A DNA stretch of 64,000 nucleotides from Promicromonospora sp. Populi (GTDB lineage: Bacteria > Actinomycetota > Actinomycetes > Actinomycetales > Cellulomonadaceae): positions 1,426,001-1,490,000 of the forward strand of contig NZ_CP163528.1 in the NCBI RefSeq assembly GCF_041081105.1, read 5' to 3'. Position 1 is the first letter of the stretch; the number at the start of each line of letters is the position of its first letter. The notes beneath the pieces were generated by a model. The model was not told the origin of the DNA. It saw only the letters and a list, made by a program, of their open reading frames with translations, and searched no databases. The position numbers and the translations under genes were made by a program. Positions 15,851-24,771 of this stretch are shown piece by piece.

Positions 15851-17617
15851 CTATCCCTGGTCCGCTGACTCCTTCTTGCCCGCCGACTCGCCGCCCATCC
15901 GCAGGATGGCCCGGTAGGCCAGCCAGGTGACCCCAGCGCAGGCCAGACCGGCGGGGACCAGCAGGGCCGGCACCGACCAGTCGAGCTCCCCGTCCAGCAG
16001 GCTGCCTACCGACGCCAGGAGGGTCGCGGCCGCGAAGACCGTGCCGCCCACCCCGGCGAGCAGCACGAGCACCAAGGCGAGGACGACCACCACCTTGCCG
16101 GCCGCGAGAGCGGCGAGCCCCGTGGTGCGCAGGAGGCCGTCCTCCTCGACCTCCCGGGCCGCGCGGGTCTGGCTCGCCTGCTTGATCTCTTCCTGGTCCG
16201 GGCGCTCGGGGGCGGCCGGCCGGGACACGGGCACCACGAGCGCCCCGTCGAGGTGGTCGTCCACGAGCCCGGCGAGGTCCGTGGCGCGCAGGTCGTCGTG
16301 CAGCGTCGGCTCGAACGGCACCCGTGCCCCGTCCAGACCGATCAGGAGCCGCCCGCCGTCCGGGTAGACGATCAGCGCGGCCGCTTCCTCGAACCGGATG
16401 GTGGTCGTGCGCCGGCCGTCCCGGAGCGTGACGCCGGGCTCGCCCACCCGGATGGTCGCGTCCACGTCGATGCGCTCGAACGCCTTGCCGGTGACCGGCT
16501 CACCCGCTCCCCTGCGGACCGGCTCGGTGCCTGCCCAGCCGGACGCGACCGGCGTCACCAGCAGCCCGGCGTCCCACACCTGACGGGCCAGGGAGACGAC
16601 GTCGGCGGCGGTCACCTGAGCGAGCGCGGCACGGCGCTGCGCCGGAGTGGGGACCGGCCGGCCCAGCAGGGTCAGCACGGCGTCGTCGGTGAGCCACATG
16701 GCGTCCTGGTGCGGCTCCCCGTACGCCGCGAGCAGGTGCGCGCGTGCCGACTCCAGCTCGTCGGTGGCCACCGCGAACCGCAGCCGGCCCAGCGTGTCCA
16801 GGAACTCGCCCGTCGCCTGGGTAGCGGTCTCGGGCCGGAGGCCGGCCGCGATCTGCAGGCTGGCCTGCTGCCCGTCGAGCGCCCCGATCATGATGGACAC
16901 GTCGTATGTCCAGCCGTGGTCCTGACGCAGGCCCTGGAACAGGGCCCTACGGGCGACCTCGGCGAAGACCGCCAGCGCCGGCCCGTCCGGCACCACGGCG
17001 TCCCACATCACCCGGTTGCCGCCGGCCAGCGCTTCGGCCGGGAGTGGCGTCACCGGTCCGGGGACCTCGGGTGGCGATGCCGTCGTGGCTGCACGCCCGG
17101 CGGGCAGCGCGAGGTCCAGGTCCAGCGCGGTCTCGCCCGTGACCCACGCGACCGCGTTCGTCCCGGTGAACTTCTCGCGCGCCCAAGCCCGCAGATCGTC
17201 GTCGGTCACCCGGTGCAACCCCAGGAGCTGGCCGGGCCCGAGGCCGTAGCCCCGCAGCCCGAACCGCCAGGGCTGCACCACGACGTCGTCCGCGCGCTCG
17301 TCCAGGGCCCGCGTCTCGGTCTCCCGGTGCCGTACGGGCAGGTCCGCGAGGGCGCGGGTGAGCTCGCGCAGCGTGGTCCGGACCCGCTCGTCGGTGGCAC
17401 TCACCTGGACGTGGGTCACGGTCGGGCCCACCGAGGCGGAGATCTCGAGGCCCGGACGTTCCACGGCACGCAGGGCGAGCGCGACCACCAGGGCGGTGGT
17501 CCCGCTGGTGGGCAGGGTCTCGTCGGCGTACCCGACGCGGAACACCAGGCCGCCCACGGTACGGCCGGGACGCTGCGCGAAGAGCTGACGGGGGCGGGTG
17601 GAGGTGGTCGCGGTCAT
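15851..17617 (-). CDS. Inactive M16 peptidase-like subunit with C-terminal membrane anchor
   Basis: This 588-residue protein is built like the M16 peptidase encoded just upstream: FRVGYADETLPTSGTTALVVALALR aligns with the partner's FRVGSADETLATSGITHLTEHLAL. The zinc motif HxxEH is replaced by ALVVA, so it is non-catalytic. An M16 half-domain pair (about residues 1-420) is followed by a domain with poly-strand character. At least two C-terminal membrane segments follow (VVVVLALVLVLLAGVGGTVFAAATLLA and a span around VPALLVPAGLACAGVTWLAY). M16B enzymes often work as active/inactive heterodimers, so this is probably the structural partner. The ATG overlaps the upstream stop (ATGA), giving coupled, equimolar expression. 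Confidence 0.75.
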   Translation of the reverse strand: MTATTSTRPRQLFAQRPGRTVGGLVFRVGYADETLPTSGTTALVVALALRAVERPGLEISASVGPTVTHVQVSATDERVRTTLRELTRALADLPVRHRETETRALDERADDVVVQPWRFGLRGYGLGPGQLLGLHRVTDDDLRAWAREKFTGTNAVAWVTGETALDLDLALPAGRAATTASPPEVPGPVTPLPAEALAGGNRVMWDAVVPDGPALAVFAEVARRALFQGLRQDHGWTYDVSIMIGALDGQQASLQIAAGLRPETATQATGEFLDTLGRLRFAVATDELESARAHLLAAYGEPHQDAMWLTDDAVLTLLGRPVPTPAQRRAALAQVTAADVVSLARQVWDAGLLVTPVASGWAGTEPVRRGAGEPVTGKAFERIDVDATIRVGEPGVTLRDGRRTTTIRFEEAAALIVYPDGGRLLIGLDGARVPFEPTLHDDLRATDLAGLVDDHLDGALVVPVSRPAAPERPDQEEIKQASQTRAAREVEEDGLLRTTGLAALAAGKVVVVLALVLVLLAGVGGTVFAAATLLASVGSLLDGELDWSVPALLVPAGLACAGVTWLAYRAILRMGGESAGKKESADQG

Positions 17618-19343
17618 CGGTCGTCCTTCGGGTGTCGCTTCCTGATCAGCCCGAACGTCGCCCAGCCGAGGGCGAGCACAGGCAGGAAGCCCAGCGTGAG
17701 GTCGAGATCGAAGACCTCCTGCAGCAGCACCTGGCCGCCGCCGAGAACGAGCAGCCCGGCCGCCCACAGCCCGACGACGAGACCTACCGTCGCCGGGACG
17801 GAGCGCGGCCCGGCATCGGTCTTCGCCCGCTTCTTCGGCTTCTCGGGCTGGGGCGGTTGCGCCACCGGGATGTCGCCAGGCTCGCGCGCGGGCAGGTGCA
17901 CGACGACGTTCGCGGGGACGTGCGGGTCCACGTGCTTCACGACGTCCCAGACGGTGAGCCCCTCGTACAGCGTCGGCTCGATCCCCACCCGGAACCCGTC
18001 GGCCCCGGTGAGCGCACGCGCGCCGTCAGGCACGCTTTCCAGCAGTACGCAGTCCGCGAAGCGGACGACAACGGCACCGTCCGGGGTGACCAGACCGACG
18101 CCGTCGGCGGCGAGGACGAGCGATCTGTCGGGGGCGTCGATGCGCGGGAACGTCCGCCCCTGCACGCGCTCCTGGGACCACTCCGGTACCGGAACCATCC
18201 CCGCCCAGTCGAGCGGGCTCGGGCCGAACCAGAGCGCGCTGCCCCACAGCTCGCGGGCGAAGCCCCGGACGTCGTCCGCGGTGACGCGTTCGAGCCGCGC
18301 GGCGATCCGTTCGGGCCCGTCCAGGGGACGCCCGATGACCATCCGGTAGGCCAGCGACGGCAGCAGCTCCGCCGGGGGCGCGGCCGCGAGCTCGGCCAGC
18401 TCCTCGGCCGCCGCGGTACGCGCCGCGGCCAGGTCGTCGTCCGCGACGTGGAACCGGAGCCCGCTCAGGGCGTCGGCGAGGCCGCCGGCCGCCGCGTCCT
18501 GACGGCCCTCGGCCTGGACCGTCACCGACAAGCGCGCCCGCTCGGCGTCCAGGACGTCGTGGGACACGTCCAGGCTGGTTGCTATGTCGGCGTCCCGGCG
18601 CAGGTCGCGGTGCAGGAGCTCTCGGATCACCTGGGCCGCCACGTTGCCTGCGTCCCCGCGTGGCACGAGCGCGTCGAGCACAACGCCGTCTCGCAGGCCC
18701 GCCAGGTACGCCGGGGTGCCCTGGAGCACGTCCGTGACGACAGGCGACGGCATGCGCCGGCCCGAGGGCAGCGTCAGGTCCAGGCCGTCCGGGACGGCGT
18801 CGGCAGTGATCCAGGCGATCGCGTTCTCTCGCGTGAACCACGTCGCGGCCCAGTCCCGCACCTCGTCGGGGGTGATCCGGTCGAGCCCGCGCTCGCCGTA
18901 CCCGGCCAGCCCGTAGCCGCTGGCGCCGTGCCGGTTGATCCGCAGCCGCAGGCGGCCCCGGGGTTGCGCAGGTCGGCCTCGGACCGCAGGATCTCCTTCT
19001 CCGTCTCGACCAGGTCGAGCGGCAGGTCGCGCAGGGACGCGCACACGTCGTTCAGGTAGGCCACGACGTCGGCCGCGGTGCCCGCCACGTGGAAGAGCGT
19101 CACGTCGGAGCGCGTCTGCCCGTTCAGGTGCGCCTCGCTGAGCACCTGGGTGCGCAGCGCGAGGTGCTCGGTCAGGTGCGTGATGCCGGAGGTGGCCAGC
19201 GTCTCGTCCGCCGAGCCGACCCGGAAGATGATCCCGGCGCCGACGTTTCCCTCGCGTGGCGCGAGCAGGACGGGGACGCCGTCGGACTCGGCCACGGTGA
19301 CGCCGGGGAAGTCCGCGAGGTCCGGGAGCGTGGGGGCGGTCAT
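17614..19343 (-). pseudogene. Membrane-anchored M16 peptidase, catalytic subunit, interrupted by a 1-nt frameshift
   Basis: Reading from ATG 19343 gives an M16 N-terminus with the inverted zinc motif HLTEH near residue 50 and the downstream zinc-ligand segment ETEKEILRSEADLR, so this is the catalytic member. The frame is then lost at a C4G4 run at 18956-18963. Reading continues in the -1 frame (RLRLRINRHGASGYGLAGYG) through the second M16 half, a beta-rich region and two C-terminal membrane segments to the stop at 17614. Restoring one base would give about 576 residues. This could be a sequencing error in the homopolymer, a true mutation, or rarely recoding. It overlaps both neighbours by ATGA, so it sits in a three-gene operon with the helical protein upstream and the inactive M16 partner downstream. 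Confidence 0.7.
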
Positions 19344-20320
19344 GCCCGCACGCCCGTGCGGGTGGCCGCCTTGGCCGCGACCTTCGCGGCGGCGTCGCGG
19401 CTGGTGCGGTACAGCCGCTCTGCCCCGGGCTCGTAGTAGCCCCAGATGCCCTCGACCGGCGTGTCGCCGAGCGCCTCGAAGTGGGGCCACGCCTCGGCGG
19501 GGAGGTCGGCGAACGAGAAGAACAGGGCGAAGTTGGCGTGGGCCGTGGCCGTCGCCGCGGTACGGACATGGTGGGGGTGCAGGACGGTGCTCGCGGCCAC
19601 CCCACGGACCCGGTCGATCATCTCGGGCGGGATGGTCTTCTCGCCGTCGACGCGCCGTTCGAGCGCGAGGTCTACCACGAGTGCGGGACCGAGCGCCCCG
19701 GGGGCCGCGCCGTCGGCGCACTCCGCGACGAACCGGGACGCGTCCTCCCAGGAGCCGCTCCACTTGGGCAGCACCTGCTGGAGGTAGACCCGCTGGGCGG
19801 CGAAGACCTGCGGGTCGAGGGCGGCGAGCCGGTCGTACCGGCGTCGGGCCTCGCCGTGCCCCAGCTCCAGCCCACGGGCTGTGGTGATGCGCGCCTCCCA
19901 CGCGGGCACGCAGCCGGGGTGCTCCGCGCACACGTCGAACAGGACGCGCTCGGCTCGCCGCAGCCAGTCGTGGAACTGCTCGAACTGGTTCGCCGAGACG
20001 TGCTCGGCACGGGCACCCGACCGGATCGCCCAGCCCACCGTGATGTAGCGGAGCGCGCGCAGCGTCCGGGCTAGCGGGGTACCGTCGTCGGCCGCCTCGA
20101 CCGCCGCGGTGAACAGGGCGTGGTCCTCCGCGGAGGCGTCGCCGGCGATCCCCCACAGCGCGGCGACCACGTCGTCGTGCGCGGTGAGACCACGGACGAT
20201 CGCGAGCGCCGCCGCCGGGTCGCCCGCGTCCCGGGCTGCTCGCAGGCCCGCGCCGCCGGGTATCTGCGCCAACGGGTCGAAGAACTTGGCGGCCGGTGCC
20301 GCGTCACGTGTAGTGGCCAT
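19340..20320 (-). CDS. Helical-repeat protein of the M16 operon, unknown function
   Basis: This 326-residue soluble protein has no signal peptide or membrane span. It is almost all alpha-helical and Ala/Arg-rich, with paired amphipathic helices (LRAARDAGDPAAALAIVRGL, FEQFHDWLRRAERVLFDVCAEHP, AWEARITTARGLELGHGEARRRYDRL) that recall TPR/DUF4034-like solenoids. I cannot name a family. Its stop overlaps the start of the M16 catalytic gene by ATGA, so it is the first gene of a coupled operon with the two M16 proteins and may be a cytosolic partner or adaptor. It is divergent from alaA, with a 185-bp gap. Confidence 0.65.
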   Translation of the reverse strand: MATTRDAAPAAKFFDPLAQIPGGAGLRAARDAGDPAAALAIVRGLTAHDDVVAALWGIAGDASAEDHALFTAAVEAADDGTPLARTLRALRYITVGWAIRSGARAEHVSANQFEQFHDWLRRAERVLFDVCAEHPGCVPAWEARITTARGLELGHGEARRRYDRLAALDPQVFAAQRVYLQQVLPKWSGSWEDASRFVAECADGAAPGALGPALVVDLALERRVDGEKTIPPEMIDRVRGVAASTVLHPHHVRTAATATAHANFALFFSFADLPAEAWPHFEALGDTPVEGIWGYYEPGAERLYRTSRDAAAKVAAKAATRTGVRA

Positions 20321-20505
20321 GGGTTACCTGTCCGGGTGATATCGAGTACTTGGGGGCCTCAGTGCCCGACCCGGAGATTACTGGCCCGAGGTTTCCCACC
20401 TGATCAGATCCGGCTCGTCACCCGGGTGAAGTTCACAAAACCACCCGGTGCCCCATCTCGCCCACGGACGACGGTGCGCGGGCGCCACCTCGGACCTGAG
20501 AGCAT

Positions 20506-21726
20506 GTGCCGGTGCGAGAGATCAGGCAGAGCCGCAAGCTGAAGTCCGTCCGGTACGACGTCCGGGGTCCCATCCTCGAGGAGGCGTACAAGCTGGAGGC
20601 GGAGGGTCACAAGATCCTCAAGCTAAACATCGGCAACCCGGCGCCCTTCGGCTTCGAGGCGCCGGAGGCGATCCTCGCGGACATGGTCCACCACCTGCCC
20701 GAGGCACAGGGCTACAGCGACAGCCGCGGCATCTACTCGGCGCGCACGGCGGTGGCGAACTACTACCAGACGCACGGCCTGGACACGCGGGTGGACGACG
20801 TCTACATCGGCAACGGCGTCTCCGAGATGATCAGCCTGGTGCTGCAGGCCATGATCGACGACGGCGACGAGGTGCTGATCCCCGCGCCCGACTACCCGCT
20901 GTGGACCGGGGCAGTGAGCCTCCAGGGCGGCAAGCCCGTGCACTACCGGTGCGACGAGGCCAACGGGTGGAACCCGGACCTGGAGAACATCGAGTCGCTC
21001 ATCACCCCCGCCACACGGGCCCTGGTGGTCATCAACCCGAACAACCCGACCGGCGCGGTGTACAGCGAGGACACCGTGAAGGGGCTGGCGGAGCTGGCGC
21101 GCAAGCACGACCTGGTGCTCCTGAGCGACGAGATCTACGAGAAGATCCTGTTCGACGACGCCACCCACCACCACACGGCCACGTACGCCGGCGACGACGT
21201 CCTGTGCATCACGTTCAGCGGCCTGTCCAAGGCGTACCGGGTCTGCGGCTATCGGGCGGGCTGGGCCATGATCTCCGGCCCCAAGCACCGCGCCAGGGAC
21301 TTCCTCGAGGGCCTCACACTGGTGGCCAACATGCGCATGTGCGCCAACGTGCCGGCGCAGCACGCCATCCAGACGGCGCTGGGCGGCTACCAGTCGATCG
21401 AGGCGCTGATCGTGCCCGGCGGCCGGTTCTACGAGCAGTCCATGCTCGCCGACAAGCTGCTCAACCAGATCCCGGGTGTCACCTCGGTGCGGCCGCGCGG
21501 CGCGCTGTACTGCTTCCCGCGGCTGGACCCCGAGGTCTACGGGATCGAGGACGACGAGGCGTTTGTGATCGGCCTGCTGCGCGACAAGAAGATCCTGGTC
21601 ACGCACGGCACCGGGTTCAACTGGCCGGAGCCGGACCACTTCCGCCTGGTGACGCTGCCCGACGTCGATGTGCTCACCGAGGCGATCGGCCGTATAGCGG
21701 ACCACCTGGAGACGCTCCGCACCTGA
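20506..21726 (+). CDS. alaA: PLP-dependent alanine-type aminotransferase (AlaA-like)
   Basis: This 406-residue fold-type I aminotransferase is close in pattern and length to Escherichia coli AlaA (405 residues): YDVRGPILEEA, KLNIGNPAPFGFEAP, the substrate-side PAPDYPLWTGAVSL, VVINPNNPTGAVYS, DEIYEKILFD, and the PLP-lysine segment FSGLSKAYRVCGYRAGW near residue 240. It ends with GTGFNWPEPDHFRLVTLP. AlaA interconverts pyruvate plus glutamate and alanine plus 2-oxoglutarate in the cytosol. GTG start at 20506 (a second GTG at 20512 is possible). No sequence-visible regulation. It is followed by a strong palindromic terminator. Confidence 0.92.
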   Translation: MPVREIRQSRKLKSVRYDVRGPILEEAYKLEAEGHKILKLNIGNPAPFGFEAPEAILADMVHHLPEAQGYSDSRGIYSARTAVANYYQTHGLDTRVDDVYIGNGVSEMISLVLQAMIDDGDEVLIPAPDYPLWTGAVSLQGGKPVHYRCDEANGWNPDLENIESLITPATRALVVINPNNPTGAVYSEDTVKGLAELARKHDLVLLSDEIYEKILFDDATHHHTATYAGDDVLCITFSGLSKAYRVCGYRAGWAMISGPKHRARDFLEGLTLVANMRMCANVPAQHAIQTALGGYQSIEALIVPGGRFYEQSMLADKLLNQIPGVTSVRPRGALYCFPRLDPEVYGIEDDEAFVIGLLRDKKILVTHGTGFNWPEPDHFRLVTLPDVDVLTEAIGRIADHLETLRT

Positions 21727-21740
21727 CCCTTGGAGCAGAT

Positions 21741-21805
21741 CCGTTCAGCACAGCACCTGCTGCCAGAGACCGGGGGAATCTGGCAGCAGGTGCTGTGCTG
21801 AACGG
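21741..21805. terminator. 27-bp perfect palindrome, bidirectional terminator
   Basis: Arms 21741-21767 and 21779-21805 are exact reverse complements with an 11-nt loop. The hairpin lies between the convergent alaA and TAP-hydrolase genes, 14 bp from the first stop and 3 bp from the second. On the plus strand it is followed by CTCTT. Confidence 0.9.
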
Positions 21806-21808
21806 CTC

Positions 21809-23467
21809 TTAGCCCGCGGCGCCGAAGGGCACCAGGTCCTGCTCGCACACCGCGCCGTCGTCGGCCTCCAGGGTGACGAGGTACTCCGCGATCGCCGCGT
21901 CGGCGCAGCTGCTCCGGCCGATCGTGGTGTGGCCCCAGCCGTCAACGGTGAGCATCCGGGCGTCCGGCCACAGGTCGGCGTAGGGCTGGGTGAAGCCGTA
22001 GTTCGTGGCCGGGTCGAACCGGGTGCCGATCACGAGCACGGGCTGCTGGGTCGACTGCTCCCAGGGGCCGGTGTACGCGTCCTCGTCGTCGATGTCGATG
22101 AACTCGCACTGGATGGCCAACCAGCCGCGGAACAGCCCGAAGTGCGGGTACTGCGCTTCGAGCGCCGCGACCTTGGCCGGGTACGACCAGGGCCGGCCGG
22201 GGAAGTCGGCGTCCGAGCAGACCGGACCGACCTGGCCACCGATGGACGGGTAGTCCTGGCTGACGCCGAGGCGCCGCAGCAGCTCGCTGATGGACAGGCC
22301 AGATCCCTGTGCCTCCGCGCTCGCCTGCGGGACCACGCCCGTCAGGAACGCGAGCTGTGCGATGAAGGCCGCCTGGTTCGCCCAGCCCGCGGTGTCGGAC
22401 ATGGTGTTGGTTATCTGGTACACCAGGTGGCCGTACCCGAACTGGATGGTGGTCCCGCCGCCCACCGGGAGCTCGACGGGCTGCTCCTTCAGCGCCGCGT
22501 AGACCTCCTCGACGATCTCGGCAGGGTCACCCAGGCCGTTGAGGGCACACCGCTCGGCCGCCTCGCGGCACAGGCGTACGAACTCGCCGTAGGTCTCGTA
22601 GGCACCCTCAGCCTGCCGGATCCGGTCGCCGAAGAGCTTGCCGTTGGCGTCGCCGGTCCACACCCGGGGGTCGAGTGTGCCGTCGAGCACCAGGGCACGC
22701 ACGTTGTCCGGGAAGAGCGCCCCGTACGTCGCGCCGAGGACCGTGCCGTAGGAGTACCCGACGTAGGTCAGGGTGTCCTCACCCAGTCGCTCACGCAGCA
22801 CGTCCATGTCACGGGCGACGTTGGCGGTCGACGCCGTCGCGAGCCTGTCGCCGCCGAACACCGTGCAGCCCCTGGCGAGCTGCGCCGACTCACGGATGAA
22901 TCGCGCGTTCTGGGACGCGTCCTGCGGGAGCAGCAGGATGGACCCGAGGTACGCCTGCTCTTCCTCAGGCGTGGCGAAGCAGGTGGTCGGGTCCGACGTA
23001 CCGACGCCGCGCGGGTCAAAGCTGACGATGTCGAATCGGTCGCGGACGGCGGCGTCGAACAGCACCTCGCCGTTCGAGTGCAGGGTCGCCACACCCGGGC
23101 CACCGGGTCCGCCGAAGTTGACCACCGCGCTGCCGATGCGGTTCTCCTGGTCCCGCGCGGGCAGCCGGGTCACCGCAACGGTGGTGGTGGGGCCGTACGG
23201 CTCGTCGTAGTCGGAGGGCACCTCGATCGTGGCGCAGTCGAAGGCCTCGGCGCCCTCGGTCGTGCACTCGGTCCAGGGGATGTCCCCGGCGGCCGCGGTC
23301 TGGACTGCGTCGGCCTGGGTGGCAGCCGCCGTGGCGGAGGACGGTGCACCGACCGCGGACTGTGCAGGTACCGCAACAACGGTCAGAAGTGCAGCTACAG
23401 CGAGGAGGGACAGGGCCTGGGGTATGGCCGCGCGAGCTTTGCGCGTCACCATAGAGCGCGATGTCAT
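21809..23467 (-). CDS. Secreted alpha/beta-hydrolase, tripeptidyl aminopeptidase (TAP/SlpD-E) family
   Basis: This 552-residue exported serine peptidase has a signal peptide (RKARAAIPQALSLLAVAALLTVVAVPAQSA) and an Ala/Thr-rich spacer. The hydrolase has the oxyanion segment NFGGPGGPGV, RFDIVSFDPRGVGTS, and the nucleophile elbow GYSYGT near residue 240. The C-terminal TAP-like region supplies the catalytic Asp (TRFDPATNY) and His (DGWGHTTIG). Such enzymes remove peptides from the N-terminus of extracellular substrates. Four cysteines in the mature part could form disulphides. The ATG at 23467 or the ATG at 23452 could start it, and neither has a clear Shine-Dalgarno. Confidence 0.9.
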   Translation of the reverse strand: MTSRSMVTRKARAAIPQALSLLAVAALLTVVAVPAQSAVGAPSSATAAATQADAVQTAAAGDIPWTECTTEGAEAFDCATIEVPSDYDEPYGPTTTVAVTRLPARDQENRIGSAVVNFGGPGGPGVATLHSNGEVLFDAAVRDRFDIVSFDPRGVGTSDPTTCFATPEEEQAYLGSILLLPQDASQNARFIRESAQLARGCTVFGGDRLATASTANVARDMDVLRERLGEDTLTYVGYSYGTVLGATYGALFPDNVRALVLDGTLDPRVWTGDANGKLFGDRIRQAEGAYETYGEFVRLCREAAERCALNGLGDPAEIVEEVYAALKEQPVELPVGGGTTIQFGYGHLVYQITNTMSDTAGWANQAAFIAQLAFLTGVVPQASAEAQGSGLSISELLRRLGVSQDYPSIGGQVGPVCSDADFPGRPWSYPAKVAALEAQYPHFGLFRGWLAIQCEFIDIDDEDAYTGPWEQSTQQPVLVIGTRFDPATNYGFTQPYADLWPDARMLTVDGWGHTTIGRSSCADAAIAEYLVTLEADDGAVCEQDLVPFGAAG

Positions 23468-23597
23468 GGTGCCGAGTCAAACAGTGCATACCGACACACA
23501 CAACGAAAGTCACCGGCGCTACGCGGCCTCGCCCGGTGGCCGACAGCTGGGGTGTGACCGGCGAGGCGCGGGTCGGCGAGCGGGATCCGGCGGCGCA

Positions 23598-24719
23598 TCA
23601 GAACAGGGTCTCGCTGCCCACGTCCCCGGCCAAGGACGCCGCACCGGTGCTGTCGGCGCGCAACCCGCCGAGAGCGCCACGCGGGTAGTCGCCCTCGGCG
23701 TGTCGATCGGCCTCTGGTGCGTCGTCCGATCCGGTGCGGTGCAGGGCTGCCCGACCCAGCCCGCGCTCGTCGAGCAGCGGGCGCACCCGCTCCCAGAGCC
23801 AGTCCCGGTAGCCCTTGTGCGCGTACGCGCCGCGCGCGTAGACCCGGCCGTAACCCTCGACCAGGTGGGGGTGGGAGCGTTCGAGCCAGCCCAGGTACCA
23901 CTCGCGAGCACCGGGCCGCAGGTGCAGTGGCAGCACGGTGACGCCGGTCGCTCCGGCGTCGGCCAGGTCGTCGAGAAGCCGTTCGAGGTGGGCGAGCTGG
24001 TCGGTCAGCCAAGGCAGGACCGGCGCGACCATGACGCCGCACGGCAGGCCGGCCGCCCTGATCGCACGGATCAGGTCGAGGCGAGCGCGCGGTGTTGGTG
24101 TGCCGGGCTCGACGGACTGCTGCAGCTCCTTGCCGTCCGGCGAGTCTGCGAAGGCCAGGGAAACTCCCAGTCCGACGTCGACCCACTCGGCGGCCTGCAC
24201 CAGCAACGGCAGGTCGCGCCGCAGGAGGGTGCCCTTGGTCAGGATCGAGAACGGCGTGCCCGAGTCCGCGAGCGCCGAGATGATGCCGGGCATGAGCTTG
24301 TAGCGACCCTCGGCCCGCTGGTAAGGGTCGGTGTTGGTACCGAGCGCGACGGGCTCGTGGGTCCAGGACGGCTTGGCCAGCTCGGCGCCCAGCACCTGGT
24401 CGGCGTTGACCTTGACGACCACCTGCGAGTCGAAGTCGTGCCCGGAGTCGAGCTCGAGGTATTCGTGAGTATTTCGGGCAAAGCAGTAATAACAGGCATG
24501 TGAGCAACCCCGGTAGGGGTTCACCGTCCACTTGAACGGCATCTGCGACGCCGCCGGGACCTTCGACAGCGCACTCTTGGCGAGCACCTCGTGGAATGTG
24601 ACACCCGCGAACTCGGGCGACCGGACGGTACGCAACAGCCCGGCGGTGCGCAGCTCGGGTAGCTCAAGCCCGGGCAACGCTCCGTCGTCGTGATCGATCG
24701 CCTGACCGTTCCATCGCAT
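23598..24719 (-). CDS. Rv2578c-family radical SAM protein, SOS-controlled
   Basis: This 373-residue protein has the radical SAM cluster motif CSHACYYC (CxxxCxxC) near residue 70 in the context NPYRGCSHACYYCFAR, followed by a TIM-barrel-like body (VVVKVNADQVLGAELAKPSW, SILTKGTLLRRDLPLL). It belongs to the Rv2578c/SplB-like group, and its reaction is unknown; a DNA-lesion role is a guess from regulation. The ATG at 24719 is chosen because an upstream ATG at 24734 lies inside a perfect LexA box (24727-24742). The start then lies 7 nt past the box, so the mRNA is likely leaderless or very short. It is followed by the divergent TAP unit after a 130-bp gap. In Mycobacterium this locus also adjoins hisS. 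Confidence 0.9.
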   Translation of the reverse strand: MRWNGQAIDHDDGALPGLELPELRTAGLLRTVRSPEFAGVTFHEVLAKSALSKVPAASQMPFKWTVNPYRGCSHACYYCFARNTHEYLELDSGHDFDSQVVVKVNADQVLGAELAKPSWTHEPVALGTNTDPYQRAEGRYKLMPGIISALADSGTPFSILTKGTLLRRDLPLLVQAAEWVDVGLGVSLAFADSPDGKELQQSVEPGTPTPRARLDLIRAIRAAGLPCGVMVAPVLPWLTDQLAHLERLLDDLADAGATGVTVLPLHLRPGAREWYLGWLERSHPHLVEGYGRVYARGAYAHKGYRDWLWERVRPLLDERGLGRAALHRTGSDDAPEADRHAEGDYPRGALGGLRADSTGAASLAGDVGSETLF

Positions 24720-24726
24720 ACCCGAT

Positions 24727-24742
24727 TCGAACATTTGTTCGA
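24727..24742. promoter_or_regulatory. LexA (SOS) box
   Basis: TCGAACATTTGTTCGA is a perfect palindrome matching the actinobacterial SOS box TCGAAC-N4-GTTCGA at every fixed position. It sits directly before the radical SAM gene and 30 bp after the hisS stop, so it should repress the radical SAM gene until DNA damage. Confidence 0.92.
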
Positions 24743-24771
24743 ACGGGCGTCAAGTTGTTACGCCGACGGCG

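Noticed and set aside
18956..18963. Programmed -1 frameshifting in the M16 gene
   Set aside because: No canonical slippery heptamer with a downstream pseudoknot was seen; a sequencing or mutational indel explains it as well.
23448..23480. Promoter with leaderless start for the TAP hydrolase
   Set aside because: The TTGACT element has no convincing -10 partner at the right spacing.
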